From an uncultured Campylobacter sp. (lineage in GTDB: Bacteria > Campylobacterota > Campylobacteria > Campylobacterales > Campylobacteraceae), in assembly GCF_963526985.1 (NCBI RefSeq), contig NZ_CAURPW010000005.1:130126-194125 (forward strand): DNA of 64,000 nt. The letters run 5' to 3'. The stretch's first letter is position 1, and each line of letters starts with the position of its first letter. Under the pieces are notes generated by a model, which had not been told where the DNA came from, did no database searches, and was given only the letters and a program-made list of their open reading frames with translations. The translations under genes and the position numbers were made by a program. This document shows, piece after piece, positions 40,382 to 59,919 of this stretch.

Positions 40382-43300
40382 TTAGCCGTTGAAGTGATTA
40401 GTGCTTAGTATCTCTATCGTTCCTGTTTTTGCATCTACTCTGTACTGTAGATTTTCTAGGTTGACGCCCGCAAGTCTCACGATAGTATCGTCTGCGGTTA
40501 ATGTATTTGCAGTGCCTGCAGCAGTCGCATTTTTATCGTAAACTAGATACGTATCGCCCCTCCAAGAGAAAGCATATAGTCTATCGTTGTGAGCTTCGTA
40601 AGAGCCGTTATCGCCGCCACCCCAGTTGATGTGTCTTACATAGCCGCTTATGGCTTCGCCGTAAGTCTGATCACCGTTTTGGTTACTAAAGTAAGTAGTG
40701 CCTATTTTTAACCCATCATCTTGAACTACCGTAGTATCGTTCCACATTCTGTTAACGCTTATGGTCTGATTAACAGCTTGTATAAGATTATCCATGCCCG
40801 CCACGTTAGATAGGTCAATATACTTCGTATTGACCGTTAGTTTAACTATATTGTGCGCATCGTAGATCGCCTTATCACTAGAACTGATGGTAGTCGTGTG
40901 CTTGCTACTATCAGAAGCGGTTTCGATAAGAATAGCCTTTCTTAGATTTGTAAGCGTAGGCGTAGTAGCGTTCGGTCCGATTTGTCCTTGGATACCCGAG
41001 TTTTGTATGATAACATTGCCATTATGCAAGATCGGCGTACCGCCTATCACGGAATTGGCTGGGCCGTTAGCGCCGTGAATATCAGTGTATTCGTTAGAAT
41101 ATAGTTGCTGATTTACAACAGTATGCTGGTTTTGTGCCGTACCTACCTCATAGAATTTGCCGTCGGTATTTAGTCTATGGTTCGAGGTTACTCCTGCAGG
41201 AAGCGGAGACGACGCGATGACGCCGCTATTGTTATGGTATTGATGTACTGCGCCGTCAAGGGTTTTAAACTCCCAATCAACCCACGTCGTGCCGGTAGGA
41301 GGCGTACCAGTAGAGTGTCCTGACAACCAGTTAGTAGGAACCGTTGCGCTACTATATCCAATATTTGTTATACCGGTTTGAGCGATAGCACCATGAGGGT
41401 TAGCCGTAGATAAAGTAGCTGCAACAGGTGCAGAACCAGTCTCGACAAACGGTTTTGTAGCGCCGTTCAAGAATGTCTCGCCCGTATACTGACCATTTGC
41501 TCCTTTACCGCCGACGGAAATGTTATGAGCAGCAGTTGTATCAACGGTTCTGTCGTTAGTAGCAGCAGTACCGCCCTGCCATGCAAGGTCGCCGTACTTA
41601 GCAGTATACTCATATCTGTCGCCACCCGCGTGACCGTCTGTACCAGTTTGCGCCACTACGCCTTTTTCTATGCCCGGTTGGATAGTAGGCTCGGTATTCA
41701 TAGCTGGCATATAGCCGCTGATTTTACTTGGATTGGTAGCCTCATCCCTTTGTCCATGTATATTTGAACCTGAGCTTCCGGTATCTACAGCACTATTTTC
41801 TCTACTAGTACTCATATTATCAAAAACGCCTTTTGAGTTATTATTATTTGACATTGTAGTATGGAAGTATCTACCGTGTGTCGGTTGATCGTTGTCGTTT
41901 GTAGTATCCGGGCTATTATAGTCGTAAAACTTAACTTTGGTATCCTCTACGCCGTTAGCATGAAGCGTCGAGTTGGTATAAATGGATGATTGCATAGAAG
42001 CAAAGTCTGGGGATTTAGGATCGTAGCCATGAGCAAACCAGTCTGCCAACTTGATCTTATCGCCGGCTTCGATATTTTTGATAGTAACGATCTTAGTTAC
42101 AGTAGGATCCGTTTTAGCCCTACTTACGTCAAATAAATCCCTGCCCCTACCGCCGTCGATGACGATCTCGGTGTTTGTCGCTAGAGTACCTACGTGGATA
42201 ATATCGTCGCCGTCGCCTAGATCTACGTTTAGACGCTTGATACCGTCCGGATTTGCCGCTACGCCAGTGGCCATATCGTTCGCTAGTAGTACTACGTCGT
42301 TGCCTTGAGTGCCTTTGATATAAGATAGCTTAGCGTGCTGATTAGCACCTAGAGCGCTTTTTTCTCTTGACATATCGGTATCGCTATCGGCTCCGCTTAT
42401 TTTGTGGTCCTGTCCATGGAAATTCGGCACATTGTTACCGGTTACATGCGTTCCACCCCAATCGTATAGGGTCGTAGTAGCTTTGAAGTTTGTTGCAATG
42501 CCTTTGTTATCAAATAACGGATTTTTTAAGTTTGAACCGCCAACTACGCCAAAGCCGCCGTTTGCCTTAAGATTGTGGTAATTGCCATAGTTTGAAGAAG
42601 GGTTGCCGTTTTGAGTAGTTGTATCCGTAGAGAATGCAACATCAGATAAATTCAAGAAAGACGTAGAGCCTGTTTTTACGTCGCTTAGATCTATGGTTTC
42701 GAGCTTAGAGGTCGTACCCGTATTAAATTTACCGTTTACGACTAAATTTACATTTTCGCCGGTTGCCTTAAAGGTTTTTAGGTCATTAGGAGATGCAGTA
42801 CCATCGTCAAATTTAACATAGACGTTAGTGTTGCCGTCGGAATTTGACTGAACGCCTTTCGCCTCTAAAGAGATAATGTCTTGGTTTGCTCTAGCGCCGC
42901 CGAAATTTGCTTTTATAGTATTCGTCGTAGCGTATGAGTTGTAGTTATCTTTGTCGCTCTTTAGACCGGCATCTATCTCTTCGCTATAGTACGTAGGAGA
43001 GTTAAATACGGCTGCTTTAAATTTGATATTTTGTCCAAAAAGCTCGCCTACATTATAGCTACCTGCTACCTGAGATAGGTCGATAGTATTATTGATGGTT
43101 TTGTCGTTACCTATCTTACCTACCCCGTTAGCATGTGGGTTGGAGACAGTCGTATATTGCCCGCCGCTACTAGCTAGGCTGACGTTGCCCCTAGCATTGC
43201 CTGCGCTGATCTCTATATCTCTTGCGATGATATTGCCTACTAGTAGGTTGTTAATATTGTTCGCATTTACCCTAAACGTCCCCTCGGTAACTACGGATGC

Positions 43301-45829
43301 TTCCGTAGTGCTCGCGCCATATTGGAAGTTGTGCGAAACGTTGCTCCAGTTGTCAAAATGCGCTTGCATCGTGTCGGTGCTAGTGGTGTTTATACCGTTA
43401 GCTATCTCCGCTTGGCCTTGCATGTCGTTTAGGTTAACGTTTATGTTACCTTTTGTGAAGATACCTTTATTGGCCTTAAATGAATTTAAATGCTCGGCTT
43501 TGATACCGATAGACTGAGTAGCATCAGCCGTTCCTGTAGCACCGTTGCCTTTACCGATGACGTTATCGGTAAAGAAGACTTTGCCGGTTTTAATATTATT
43601 TGAAGCAAGACCGCTAGCGTTAATCTGCTGGATAGACTCAAATTTTCTATCGCCGATAGCCTCGAAATTCGTATCGGTGTTGATATTAAACACTTTTAGC
43701 TTTTCAAGGAAAGTGGCGTCAACGTTGCTTAGGATATTTGACTTTGAGTTTATGGTTAGCTTGTCAAATGCGCCGCTAAGGTCTCTTTGGTTTGCACCAG
43801 CAGTAGTGCTAAGATCAGCCAGAGCCACATTAGTTATGCTTATGCCGGTAGTATTTGCGTGGGTATTACCTAAAGTACCCGGGGAGTTGAAATTTACGGT
43901 TATATCTTTAGCTCTAGGAGCGATGATGCCTATGCCTTCATTTGCATGCATTCTATCAGAGTTTACCCAGTCGCCCGCTATCTTTTGTGCATACACATTT
44001 TTACCGATATTTACGGTTACTTTTTCGCTCTCGTCGGCAGACACGTATGCGGTTACCTTGCTTCTTAGGCCTGGAATGGTAGGGTTTATGATAGCTTCGC
44101 CTACCGGATTTCTAGGGTCTATGGTGTTTTCTACATTGATGTTTTCTAGATAGCCGTTTGTAAACTGCGTAGTACCATAAGGGCCGCTAGAAATAACGGG
44201 GTTGCCGCTCTCGTCAAGAGCCGGTTTATCCACGGTAACGCTTTTTATAGACGAATTTACTACTTTTAGATTGTCTTTAAATTTGCTCGTATATAGATGA
44301 GTAACGTCCGAGCCGGTAAAATCTGCCGTAGCGGTGCTATTGGGTACGCCGGTATCCACTTTCTCGATGCTGACTTTTTCTACGTTTGTGATGTTAAATC
44401 TATTTTCGTTGGCTTTTAGGCGTTTTACGATCACTTCGTCGTTACCCGCTCCGCCGTCTATCTCGAAGTACGGTCTAGCATCCGCGGCTCTAACGTCTTT
44501 AAAGTCTAATTTTATGACGTCTTTACTGCTACCGCCTTTGATGATGCTAGTAGCGCCGGAAGGAGTAGAAGCTAGAGCCTTATAAGTATAATCAAGAGTG
44601 GCGGTAAAGGCTGATGCGTCGAATTTTTCTATGCGGTCGCTTTCGGCTTTTACGGTTAGGTCGGTGTTGCCTTTTACGGTTATGTTTTTATAGTGATTTC
44701 CCGTACCTGCGCCGGATTTTATAGTTACGTTACTCTTCTCGCCCTTAGTAGAGATGTTTAGATTTTCGATATTAGGGATGTTGATACCCGCATCGTCGCT
44801 TCCTGTTACGCCAGTGATAGCATATTTGTGTAAATTTACCTTATCTAGGGTTAAATTTTGAGTATCGTTAACGCCGGCGATAGTGCTTGAGTTGTAATCT
44901 AGCTTAAAGCCGTTAGCAGCATTGCTAGTTACGTTTTGAAGGCTAATATCCACGATATTTTGCGGATTTAGTAAATTTAAACCATTTTGGCTATCTAGGG
45001 TTACTTTTTTAAGACCCTCTATGCCTCGCGCGTTAAAGGTCTTGGCCGTAGGCGCCGTAGAGGTTAAATTTAGATTATCGATATGCTTGATATAGCCGGT
45101 AGTCATGCCGTTAAAGCTATCGTTTACTCTAACGTTTAGAGTGTTTTCTCCGCCGCCGCCGTCTATCTTATCGGTAGGTTTTAGAGTAGCGTTACTTACA
45201 ACGCTGTCGGCTACGGCGTTAAATATATCCTGACCTACGCTTCCTAGTATTTCGTTTGAATCCGTGCTTAGGTTATGTACGGTAGAAGCTGCTAGCGCGT
45301 CTATCCTAGCTTTTTGCTCGTCTAGGTTGGTAGCCGTAGTAGTTTTTATAATCTCCTGAAACTCTCTGTAATCGTAGTCTCCGGAGAGATCTTGCCTGAT
45401 ATCGGCGATCTTTTGCGCCATATAAGAGGCTATCTCTGTTTTATTAGCAAATACCGCCGCCGCTACCGGGTCTGCGGCTCTAGCTTCTGCAGAAGTGGCT
45501 ACTTCAAATAGTTTAACCAGAGTGTCTCCTCTGCTGTGACCTGCGTCTAGGTGTCTAACCCATGCGTTTATACCGTCTGGGTCTCTTACGTAGTCTTTAC
45601 CTAGGATGTTTTTGTAGATGAGCTCTACATAGCCTCTGTTTGTGCTTATGTCTATACCTAGACTAGCATAATAAGGCGCCGTAGCCGGAGATGCCAGCAT
45701 CTCGTTGGCTATCTGAGCCTGCGTTTTAGTAGCGCCTGCGGCTACCCACGCTCTAAAGCCGTCGCCTTCCGGGGCTCTGTTAAATAACGCAACGTAAAGC
45801 TGCGCTACTTGGGCTTGTGTTACTGCCAT
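40382..45829 (-). CDS. large surface-layer/RTX-like protein with N-terminal DUF4214
   Basis: A 1815-residue protein. Residues 1-180 contain two or three DUF4214 units ('QVAQLYVALFNRAPEGDG', 'GYVELIYKNILGKDY...GINAWVRHL'), typical of secreted surface proteins of oral Campylobacter and known from the C. rectus S-layer protein. The rest is Asn/Thr/Gly/Ser-rich beta sequence with scattered RTX-like motifs ('GGAGNDEVIV', 'VDLGDGDDIIHVG', 'IDGGRGRDLFDV') that probably bind calcium. No signal peptide and a C-terminus ending 'GTIEILSTNHFNG' fit type I secretion. Cys appears absent, as is usual for S-layers. No secretion genes lie nearby. RBS AAGGAG, ATG at 45829, own promoter and terminator: a single highly expressed gene. 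Confidence 0.85.
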   Translation of the reverse strand: MAVTQAQVAQLYVALFNRAPEGDGFRAWVAAGATKTQAQIANEMLASPATAPYYASLGIDISTNRGYVELIYKNILGKDYVRDPDGINAWVRHLDAGHSRGDTLVKLFEVATSAEARAADPVAAAVFANKTEIASYMAQKIADIRQDLSGDYDYREFQEIIKTTTATNLDEQKARIDALAASTVHNLSTDSNEILGSVGQDIFNAVADSVVSNATLKPTDKIDGGGGENTLNVRVNDSFNGMTTGYIKHIDNLNLTSTAPTAKTFNARGIEGLKKVTLDSQNGLNLLNPQNIVDISLQNVTSNAANGFKLDYNSSTIAGVNDTQNLTLDKVNLHKYAITGVTGSDDAGINIPNIENLNISTKGEKSNVTIKSGAGTGNHYKNITVKGNTDLTVKAESDRIEKFDASAFTATLDYTYKALASTPSGATSIIKGGSSKDVIKLDFKDVRAADARPYFEIDGGAGNDEVIVKRLKANENRFNITNVEKVSIEKVDTGVPNSTATADFTGSDVTHLYTSKFKDNLKVVNSSIKSVTVDKPALDESGNPVISSGPYGTTQFTNGYLENINVENTIDPRNPVGEAIINPTIPGLRSKVTAYVSADESEKVTVNIGKNVYAQKIAGDWVNSDRMHANEGIGIIAPRAKDITVNFNSPGTLGNTHANTTGISITNVALADLSTTAGANQRDLSGAFDKLTINSKSNILSNVDATFLEKLKVFNINTDTNFEAIGDRKFESIQQINASGLASNNIKTGKVFFTDNVIGKGNGATGTADATQSIGIKAEHLNSFKANKGIFTKGNINVNLNDMQGQAEIANGINTTSTDTMQAHFDNWSNVSHNFQYGASTTEASVVTEGTFRVNANNINNLLVGNIIARDIEISAGNARGNVSLASSGGQYTTVSNPHANGVGKIGNDKTINNTIDLSQVAGSYNVGELFGQNIKFKAAVFNSPTYYSEEIDAGLKSDKDNYNSYATTNTIKANFGGARANQDIISLEAKGVQSNSDGNTNVYVKFDDGTASPNDLKTFKATGENVNLVVNGKFNTGTTSKLETIDLSDVKTGSTSFLNLSDVAFSTDTTTQNGNPSSNYGNYHNLKANGGFGVVGGSNLKNPLFDNKGIATNFKATTTLYDWGGTHVTGNNVPNFHGQDHKISGADSDTDMSREKSALGANQHAKLSYIKGTQGNDVVLLANDMATGVAANPDGIKRLNVDLGDGDDIIHVGTLATNTEIVIDGGRGRDLFDVSRAKTDPTVTKIVTIKNIEAGDKIKLADWFAHGYDPKSPDFASMQSSIYTNSTLHANGVEDTKVKFYDYNSPDTTNDNDQPTHGRYFHTTMSNNNNSKGVFDNMSTSRENSAVDTGSSGSNIHGQRDEATNPSKISGYMPAMNTEPTIQPGIEKGVVAQTGTDGHAGGDRYEYTAKYGDLAWQGGTAATNDRTVDTTAAHNISVGGKGANGQYTGETFLNGATKPFVETGSAPVAATLSTANPHGAIAQTGITNIGYSSATVPTNWLSGHSTGTPPTGTTWVDWEFKTLDGAVHQYHNNSGVIASSPLPAGVTSNHRLNTDGKFYEVGTAQNQHTVVNQQLYSNEYTDIHGANGPANSVIGGTPILHNGNVIIQNSGIQGQIGPNATTPTLTNLRKAILIETASDSSKHTTTISSSDKAIYDAHNIVKLTVNTKYIDLSNVAGMDNLIQAVNQTISVNRMWNDTTVVQDDGLKIGTTYFSNQNGDQTYGEAISGYVRHINWGGGDNGSYEAHNDRLYAFSWRGDTYLVYDKNATAAGTANTLTADDTIVRLAGVNLENLQYRVDAKTGTIEILSTNHFNG

Positions 45830-45892
45830 TAAGGACTCCTTTATAAAATTACTTGATGTTTTTAGTGTTCTATTTACAGAAAACTATCGCCA

Positions 45893-45901
45893 ATTATACC
45901 A
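45893..45901 (-). promoter_or_regulatory. extended -10 promoter of the S-layer gene
   Basis: TGGTATAAT on the minus strand, 64 bases before the ATG; a perfect extended -10 (TGnTATAAT) as expected for a strong Campylobacter promoter. Confidence 0.65.
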
Positions 45902-46537
45902 TAATTTTTATAAAATGAAGGAAAGCGTTTTTTAATTTAGCTAGGCGATCGCTACAAAAAACAATAATGTTCAAGGTGTATAAATAAAATTTTTGTCTTA
46001 TGTTGCGGCCGTAGTAGCGTTAAATTTATCAAAAACTTTTTGGCAATGCTTAGCCTGGTTTTTAGAAACTTGATGTATAGATTTGCCGCATTTAAATATT
46101 TTGCGGAGCTTTTTAGCGGCTAATAAACAAAGATGTCGATAGGCTGCCGGCTTGCTAAATTTGCCATTTAAGCCGTATAAGCGCGGCAGTAAGCAAATGC
46201 GCGTCTATCGCTATCCCATGGATTTTTTAATTTATCTTGAGCCTAAAATTTAAGCCATATATAATAAAAGACTAGAATTTTACCGTATTTGTTTGGTTTA
46301 AAGAGCGTATCGGTTCTTTAGCTGATTTTGTTTACTATGGTTTATTTAAAAAGCGAATAGTTTGATCGCGCTAGAAATCATACTAAGAAATTCTAAAATT
46401 TAGCCCTATTTAGTAGTATCAGTGGCTCGCTTTTCTTTTTAAGCTAACCATAAGTGAAATTACTACATAAATATGTTGTATACGTATTTTGAAGACTTAA
46501 GGAAAGTCCATAAATTGGGGGTATATTTTAGGTGGAA
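45902..46537. other. non-coding region between S-layer gene and tRNA-Arg
   Basis: About 635 A/T-rich bases. No supported gene; short frames lack RBS. Confidence 0.5.
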
Positions 46538-46614
46538 TGGTGTCCCCAGCGAGATTCGAACTCACGGCCTCAGAATTAGGAATTCTGCGCTCTATCCAGC
46601 TGAGCTATGAGGAC
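46538..46614 (-). tRNA. tRNA-Arg (anticodon CCU)
   Basis: Read on the minus strand as a 77-base cloverleaf: acceptor GTCCTCA/TGGGGAC, D-loop AGCTCAGCTGGATAGAGC, anticodon stem CAGAA-TTCCTAA-TTCTG with CCU, T-loop GTTCGAATC, and encoded CCA. Confidence 0.93.
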
Positions 46615-46721
46615 ATACAAGTAATAAATCAACTAAATTTAACAGCTTGTCAAATTTTATTATATAAAAACACGACTTGCCCCAACTACGAAGTTGCTGG
46701 CAGTCGTTTAACTAAATTCAA

Positions 46722-46743
46722 GGCGAGGACTTGCGTCCTCGCC
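46722..46743 (-). terminator. terminator of fusA
   Basis: GGCGAGGAC-TTGC-GTCCTCGCC, nine perfect pairs, 9 bases after the fusA stop; followed on the minus strand by TTGAATTTAGTT. Confidence 0.75.
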
Positions 46744-46752
46744 AAATTCGGC

Positions 46753-48831
46753 TTAGCCGTTTCTTTTCTTGATAATCTCTTCGCTGACGTTCTTTGGAAC
46801 TTCCTCATAGTGGTCAAATTCCATAGAATAAGTCGCGCGACCTTGCGTCATAGAGCGAAGGTCGGTAGAGTAACCAAACATCTGGGCTAGCGGGCAGAAG
46901 GCAGTGATGATCTTGCTTCCGTTGCGCTCGTCCATAGAGTTTACTTGACCGCGGCGTTTGTTTAAGTCGCCGATAACGTCACCCATATAATCCTCAGGCG
47001 TCTCGACCTCAACCTTCATCATAGGCTCAAGGATAACCGCACCCGCCTTTCTAGCGCCCTCTTTGAAACCCATAGAAGCAGCTAGTTTAAATGCCATTTC
47101 AGACGAGTCGACTTCGTGGTAGCTACCGTCAAACAGAGTAACTTTGACGTCCTCGACCGGATAGCCGGCAAGCACGCCGCTTTGAAGCGCTTCTTTGCAG
47201 CCTTTTTCAACCGCTGGGATATACTCTTTAGGAACCACGCCGCCTTTAATGTCGTTAACAAACTCAAATCCGCTAGCCGCAGGTAGCGGCTCAAGGCGCA
47301 AGAATACGTGTCCGTACTGACCGCGACCGCCTGATTGTTTAGCGTATTTATACTCTTGCTCGACTGTTTTGCGGATAGTCTCGCGGTACGCGACTTGCGG
47401 TTGACCCACTTCGGCATCGACTTTAAATTCGCGTAGCATTCTATCTACGATGATCTCAAGATGAAGCTCGCCCATACCACTGATGATGGTTTGACCGCTC
47501 TCTTCGTCGGTACCTACTCTAAAGCTTGGATCCTCTTGAGCTAGCTTTTGAAGCGCGATAGCCATTTTTTCTTGGTCTGCTTTAGTTTTTGGCTCGACGG
47601 CAACGCTGATAACCGGCTCAGGGAAGTCCATCTTCTCAAGGATAACCTTGTCTTTTTCGCTTGCAAGCGTATCGCCGGTTAGGGTATTTTTTAGACCTAC
47701 GACCGCGCCGATCTCGCCCGCGTGAAGAATCGAAATTTCCTCGCGTTTGTTTGAGTGCATTTTTAGCAAGCGACCGATTCTTTCTTTATTATCCTGAACG
47801 GTGTTGTAAGCATAGCTACCGCTCTCAAGACTGCCGCGATAAACGCGGATAAAGGTAAGCTGTCCGACGAACGGGTCGGTCATGATCTTAAACGCAAGAG
47901 CTGCAAATTCGCCGTTATCGGTGCTTTCTACCGTTACTTCGCTACCGTCTTCATAAACGCCCTTAATCGCCTCGATCTCATCAGGTGCAGGCAAATACGC
48001 TACGACCGCGTCAAGTAGGGGCTGGATGCCTTTGTTTTTAAATGCTGTTCCGCAAAGCATCGGAGTTATCGTCATTCTTAAGCAACCCGCTTTGATACCT
48101 TTTTTGATCTCTTCTTCGCTTAGCTCCTCGCCCGAGAAAAATTTCTCCATCAAGCTATCGTCGGTTTCAGAAACCGCTTCGATTAACTTAGTGCGGTACT
48201 CTTCTGCTTTTTCTTTTACTTCCGCCGGAATCTCTATCTCTTTATAATCAGTCGGCTTTTTGTCATCTTCCCAAACGTAAGCTTTCATCTTAACAAGATC
48301 GACCACGCCTCTAAAGTTATCCTCTGCGCCGATAGGAATTTGAATAGGCACCGGATTTGCTTTTAGGCGGTTTCTGATTTGAGACTCGACGTTATAAAAA
48401 TTTGCGCCGATTCTATCCATTTTATTTACGAAAACGATTCTTGGGACGTGATATTTATTTGCTTGTCTCCAAACAGTCTCAGACTGGGGCTGGACGCCGC
48501 CGACTGAGCAAAATACCGAAACGGCGCCGTCAAGAACGCGCATAGAACGCTCGACTTCGATAGTAAAGTCGACGTGGCCCGGAGTGTCGATCAAATTTAT
48601 CTGGTGATCTTTCCAAAAGCAAGTGGTCGCCGCAGACGTAATCGTAATGCCGCGCTCTTTTTCTTGCTCCATCCAGTCCATCGTAGCAGCGCCGTCGTGA
48701 ACCTCACCGATCTTGTGGCTCATACCCGTAAAGAACAAAATTCTTTCGCTGGTCGTCGTTTTACCAGCATCGATGTGAGCAGCGATACCGATGTTTCTAA
48801 CCATATGTAAAGGGGTTTTTCTATCTGCCAT
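46753..48831 (-). CDS. fusA: elongation factor G
   Basis: GTPase that translocates tRNA and mRNA on the ribosome and helps recycle ribosomes. The 692-residue protein has G1 '[15 protein letters not shown]', G2 region '[15 protein letters not shown]', G3 '[12 protein letters not shown]' and G4 '[10 protein letters not shown]', followed by domains II-V ending '[12 protein letters not shown]'. Last gene of the rpsL-rpsG-fusA set, 12 bases after rpsG, and followed by a strong terminator. Full length, no oddity seen. Confidence 0.97.
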   Translation of the reverse strand: MADRKTPLHMVRNIGIAAHIDAGKTTTSERILFFTGMSHKIGEVHDGAATMDWMEQEKERGITITSAATTCFWKDHQINLIDTPGHVDFTIEVERSMRVLDGAVSVFCSVGGVQPQSETVWRQANKYHVPRIVFVNKMDRIGANFYNVESQIRNRLKANPVPIQIPIGAEDNFRGVVDLVKMKAYVWEDDKKPTDYKEIEIPAEVKEKAEEYRTKLIEAVSETDDSLMEKFFSGEELSEEEIKKGIKAGCLRMTITPMLCGTAFKNKGIQPLLDAVVAYLPAPDEIEAIKGVYEDGSEVTVESTDNGEFAALAFKIMTDPFVGQLTFIRVYRGSLESGSYAYNTVQDNKERIGRLLKMHSNKREEISILHAGEIGAVVGLKNTLTGDTLASEKDKVILEKMDFPEPVISVAVEPKTKADQEKMAIALQKLAQEDPSFRVGTDEESGQTIISGMGELHLEIIVDRMLREFKVDAEVGQPQVAYRETIRKTVEQEYKYAKQSGGRGQYGHVFLRLEPLPAASGFEFVNDIKGGVVPKEYIPAVEKGCKEALQSGVLAGYPVEDVKVTLFDGSYHEVDSSEMAFKLAASMGFKEGARKAGAVILEPMMKVEVETPEDYMGDVIGDLNKRRGQVNSMDERNGSKIITAFCPLAQMFGYSTDLRSMTQGRATYSMEFDHYEEVPKNVSEEIIKKRNG

Positions 48832-48843
48832 ACCAGTCTCCTC

Positions 48844-49326
<483 letters not shown>

Positions 49327-49389
49327 TCAAATTTTATAAATTTTACTCAAACCTATGCCGCTAATGGCATGGTCTGCGAACCTAAATTT

Positions 49390-49797
49390 TTATTTCTTTT
49401 TACCCGCTGCGGCTGCTGCTTGACCAGGTTTTGGACGTTTAGCGCCGTATTTTGAGCGAGAAACCGTTCTTTTCGCAACGCCGGCTGTATCAAGGGCACC
49501 GCGCACGATGTGGTATTTAACGCCCGGTAAGTCTTTAACACGACCGCCGCGCACTAGCACGATGCTGTGTTCTTGTAGGTTGTGGCCTTCGCCGCCGATA
49601 TAGCTGATCACTTCAAATCCGCTTGTAAGCCTAACTTTGGCAACTTTTCTCAAAGCCGAGTTTGGTTTTTTAGGAGTCGTAGTATAGACCCTAGTGCAAA
49701 CTCCTCTTCTTTGAGGACACTCTTTTAGCGCCGGAGATTTTGACTTAAAAGTCACTTTCTTGCGCTCTTTTCTGACCAATTGATTAATGGTTGGCAC
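49390..49797 (-). CDS. rpsL: 30S ribosomal protein S12
   Basis: Decoding-centre protein of the 30S subunit. Start is GTG at 49797 ([14 protein letters not shown]), with AAAGGA six bases upstream; reading from the TTG at 49812 would put the RBS inside the gene. The 135-residue product contains '[20 protein letters not shown]' with Lys at the streptomycin-sensitive position, and '[20 protein letters not shown]'; these are the wild-type (sensitive) motifs. A Lys/Pro/Ala tail ends the protein. Confidence 0.95.
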   Translation of the reverse strand: MPTINQLVRKERKKVTFKSKSPALKECPQRRGVCTRVYTTTPKKPNSALRKVAKVRLTSGFEVISYIGGEGHNLQEHSIVLVRGGRVKDLPGVKYHIVRGALDTAGVAKRTVSRSKYGAKRPKPGQAAAAAGKKK

Positions 49798-50151
49798 AGT
49801 AATTCCTTTCAACTAAATTTATTAAAAAGACTTGATTCTATTTAAATTTGGCTTAATATAAGGTAAATTTCATCTTTAGCACTGAATTTTATCGCGCTAA
49901 CCTTTTCTAATCGCGTACCTTCCGCTTCCGCTAAAGATAACGCAAAGCGATGAAGCGATGTAAAGATATAAAATTCGGCCTCAAAGCCCCGACATTTGTA
50001 AGCTCCAGTAAATTTCCGAGTCCGTGATAGGCATACATTATCGTTAAACTAGTACCGATAGCAAGCAATGCGCCGATCCTAGTCGAATTTTTCAAAATTT
50101 CAAATTTAAAGGATTGATTTTATCTGATTAGTTTTAAAGCGAGGTAAATTT
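49798..50151. other. intergenic region between rpoC and rpsL
   Basis: About 350 bases, A/T-rich near rpsL. A possible -10 (TTATATTAAG, minus strand, about 49852-49862) may start the rpsL-rpsG-fusA transcript separately from rpoBC. No gene seen. Confidence 0.35.
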
Positions 50152-50177
50152 AAGCCCCGCCGATTTTGACGAGGCTT
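50152..50177 (-). terminator. terminator of the rpoBC operon
   Basis: AAGCCTCG-TCAAAATCGG-CGGGGCTT on the minus strand (eight pairs, one G-U), 14 bases after the rpoC stop, followed by AAATTT. Confidence 0.55.
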
Positions 50178-50190
50178 GCAGAGTTAAATT

Positions 50191-58831
<8,641 letters not shown>

Positions 58832-58867
58832 CTACCTCATTGGTATAAGTTGAAAGAAAGTAAATAA

Positions 58868-58881
58868 CCGCACGTCTGCGG
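58868..58881 (-). terminator. second hairpin between rplL and rpoB
   Basis: CCGCA-GACG-TGCGG on the minus strand followed by TTATTTACTTTC; downstream partner of the hairpin at 58904-58918. Confidence 0.5.
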
Positions 58882-58903
58882 CATCTTTATAAAAATTAAA
58901 TAA

Positions 58904-58918
58904 GGAGGCAATGCCTCC
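58904..58918 (-). terminator. attenuating hairpin after rplL
   Basis: GGAGGC-ATT-GCCTCC, perfect, 20 bases after the rplL stop, followed on the minus strand by TTATTTAATTTTTATAAAG. Likely a partial terminator that lowers rpoBC expression relative to the ribosomal proteins. Confidence 0.65.
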
Positions 58919-58937
58919 TCTGTAAAAATAAGTAAAA

Positions 58938-59315
58938 TTATTTAAGTTCGACTTTAGCGCCGGCTTCCTCAAGCTCTTTTTTAGCTGCTTCAGCCTCATC
59001 CTTGCTAATGCCTTCTTTAATAACGGAAGGAGTTTGCTCGACTGCATCTTTAGCCTCTTTAAGACCAAGGCCGGTAAGAGCGCGAACGACTTTAATAACG
59101 TTGATTTTCTTGTCGCCGCCGTCAACTAGAACAACGTTAAATTCTGTTTTCTCCTCAGCTGCGTCTGCTGCGCCGCCTGCTGCTGCGCCACCTGCTACCA
59201 TTACCGGAGCAGCGCTTACGCCGAATTTCTCTTCAAATTCTTTTACTAATTCGCTTAGCTCTAATACTGAAAGATTAGAGATAAATTCTAATACGTCCTC
59301 TTTAGTAATTGCCAT
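58938..59315 (-). CDS. rplL: 50S ribosomal protein L7/L12
   Basis: Stalk protein that recruits translation factors; present in multiple copies per ribosome. 125 residues: N-terminal helix '[20 protein letters not shown]', Ala/Gly hinge '[17 protein letters not shown]', and the C-terminal factor-binding domain '[20 protein letters not shown]'. 11 bases after rplJ, with SD AAGGAT. Confidence 0.97.
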   Translation of the reverse strand: MAITKEDVLEFISNLSVLELSELVKEFEEKFGVSAAPVMVAGGAAAGGAADAAEEKTEFNVVLVDGGDKKINVIKVVRALTGLGLKEAKDAVEQTPSVIKEGISKDEAEAAKKELEEAGAKVELK

Positions 59316-59326
59316 TTCTTATCCTT

Positions 59327-59809
59327 TTATGCTGATTTTTCTTTTTTCTCTTTAAGCGCATTTAGTCCAATAGTGAAATTTTGGATAGGCGCATTCCAAA
59401 CTTGCAAAAGCATCGCAAGCAACTCATCACGGCTAGGCATCTTAGATAGAGCCTTGACTTTCTCGACGCTTGCAACTTCGCCATCAATATGAGCGGTCTT
59501 AATTTTGAATAGTTCGCTATTTGTTTCTTCAAATTTAGCCGCAACTTTAGTAGCTGAAAGCTGATCGCCCCAGATAAAGATATTAGTATCTTTCAAAACC
59601 ATACCGGATTTTCCGATATTATTAAGAGCAATATTTGCAAGAGTATTCTTTACGATTTGAACTTTTACGTTTAAAACCCTAGCCGCATCTCTCAAGGCCT
59701 CTAGCTTTTTAGTGCTAAGACCGCGATAATCGCAAACTATAATCGCTTCATTTTCTTTAAATTCAGCTTCAAGTTTACTGATTATTTCAGATTTTTCATT
59801 TCTCGTCAT
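59327..59809 (-). CDS. rplJ: 50S ribosomal protein L10
   Basis: Base of the L7/L12 stalk and translational repressor of its own operon. 160 residues with '[20 protein letters not shown]', '[17 protein letters not shown]' and a C-terminal helix that holds L7/L12 dimers ('[20 protein letters not shown]'). SD GGAGAAAAACT before ATG. A structured leader lies upstream at 59843-59882. Confidence 0.97.
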   Translation of the reverse strand: MTRNEKSEIISKLEAEFKENEAIIVCDYRGLSTKKLEALRDAARVLNVKVQIVKNTLANIALNNIGKSGMVLKDTNIFIWGDQLSATKVAAKFEETNSELFKIKTAHIDGEVASVEKVKALSKMPSRDELLAMLLQVWNAPIQNFTIGLNALKEKKEKSA

Positions 59810-59842
59810 CTAGTTTTTCTCCTTTCCGACTAGTGATTTCAA

Positions 59843-59882
59843 GCAGAGCGGCATAAAAGCGCGATTAAGCAAAAGCCTCTGC
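59843..59882 (-). promoter_or_regulatory. candidate L10 leader (autoregulatory RNA) upstream of rplJ
   Basis: In the 110-base gap between rplA and rplJ, GCAGAG and CTCTGC pair around a 28-base interior with a second partial stem (GCTTTTGC...GCG). L10 leaders in bacteria lie exactly here and bind the L10-L7/L12 complex. Position and outer stem fit; the kink-turn was not verified. Confidence 0.5.
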
Positions 59883-59919
59883 TATCTCCAATCTAAGATA
59901 AAAATTTATTAGCTAAAAA

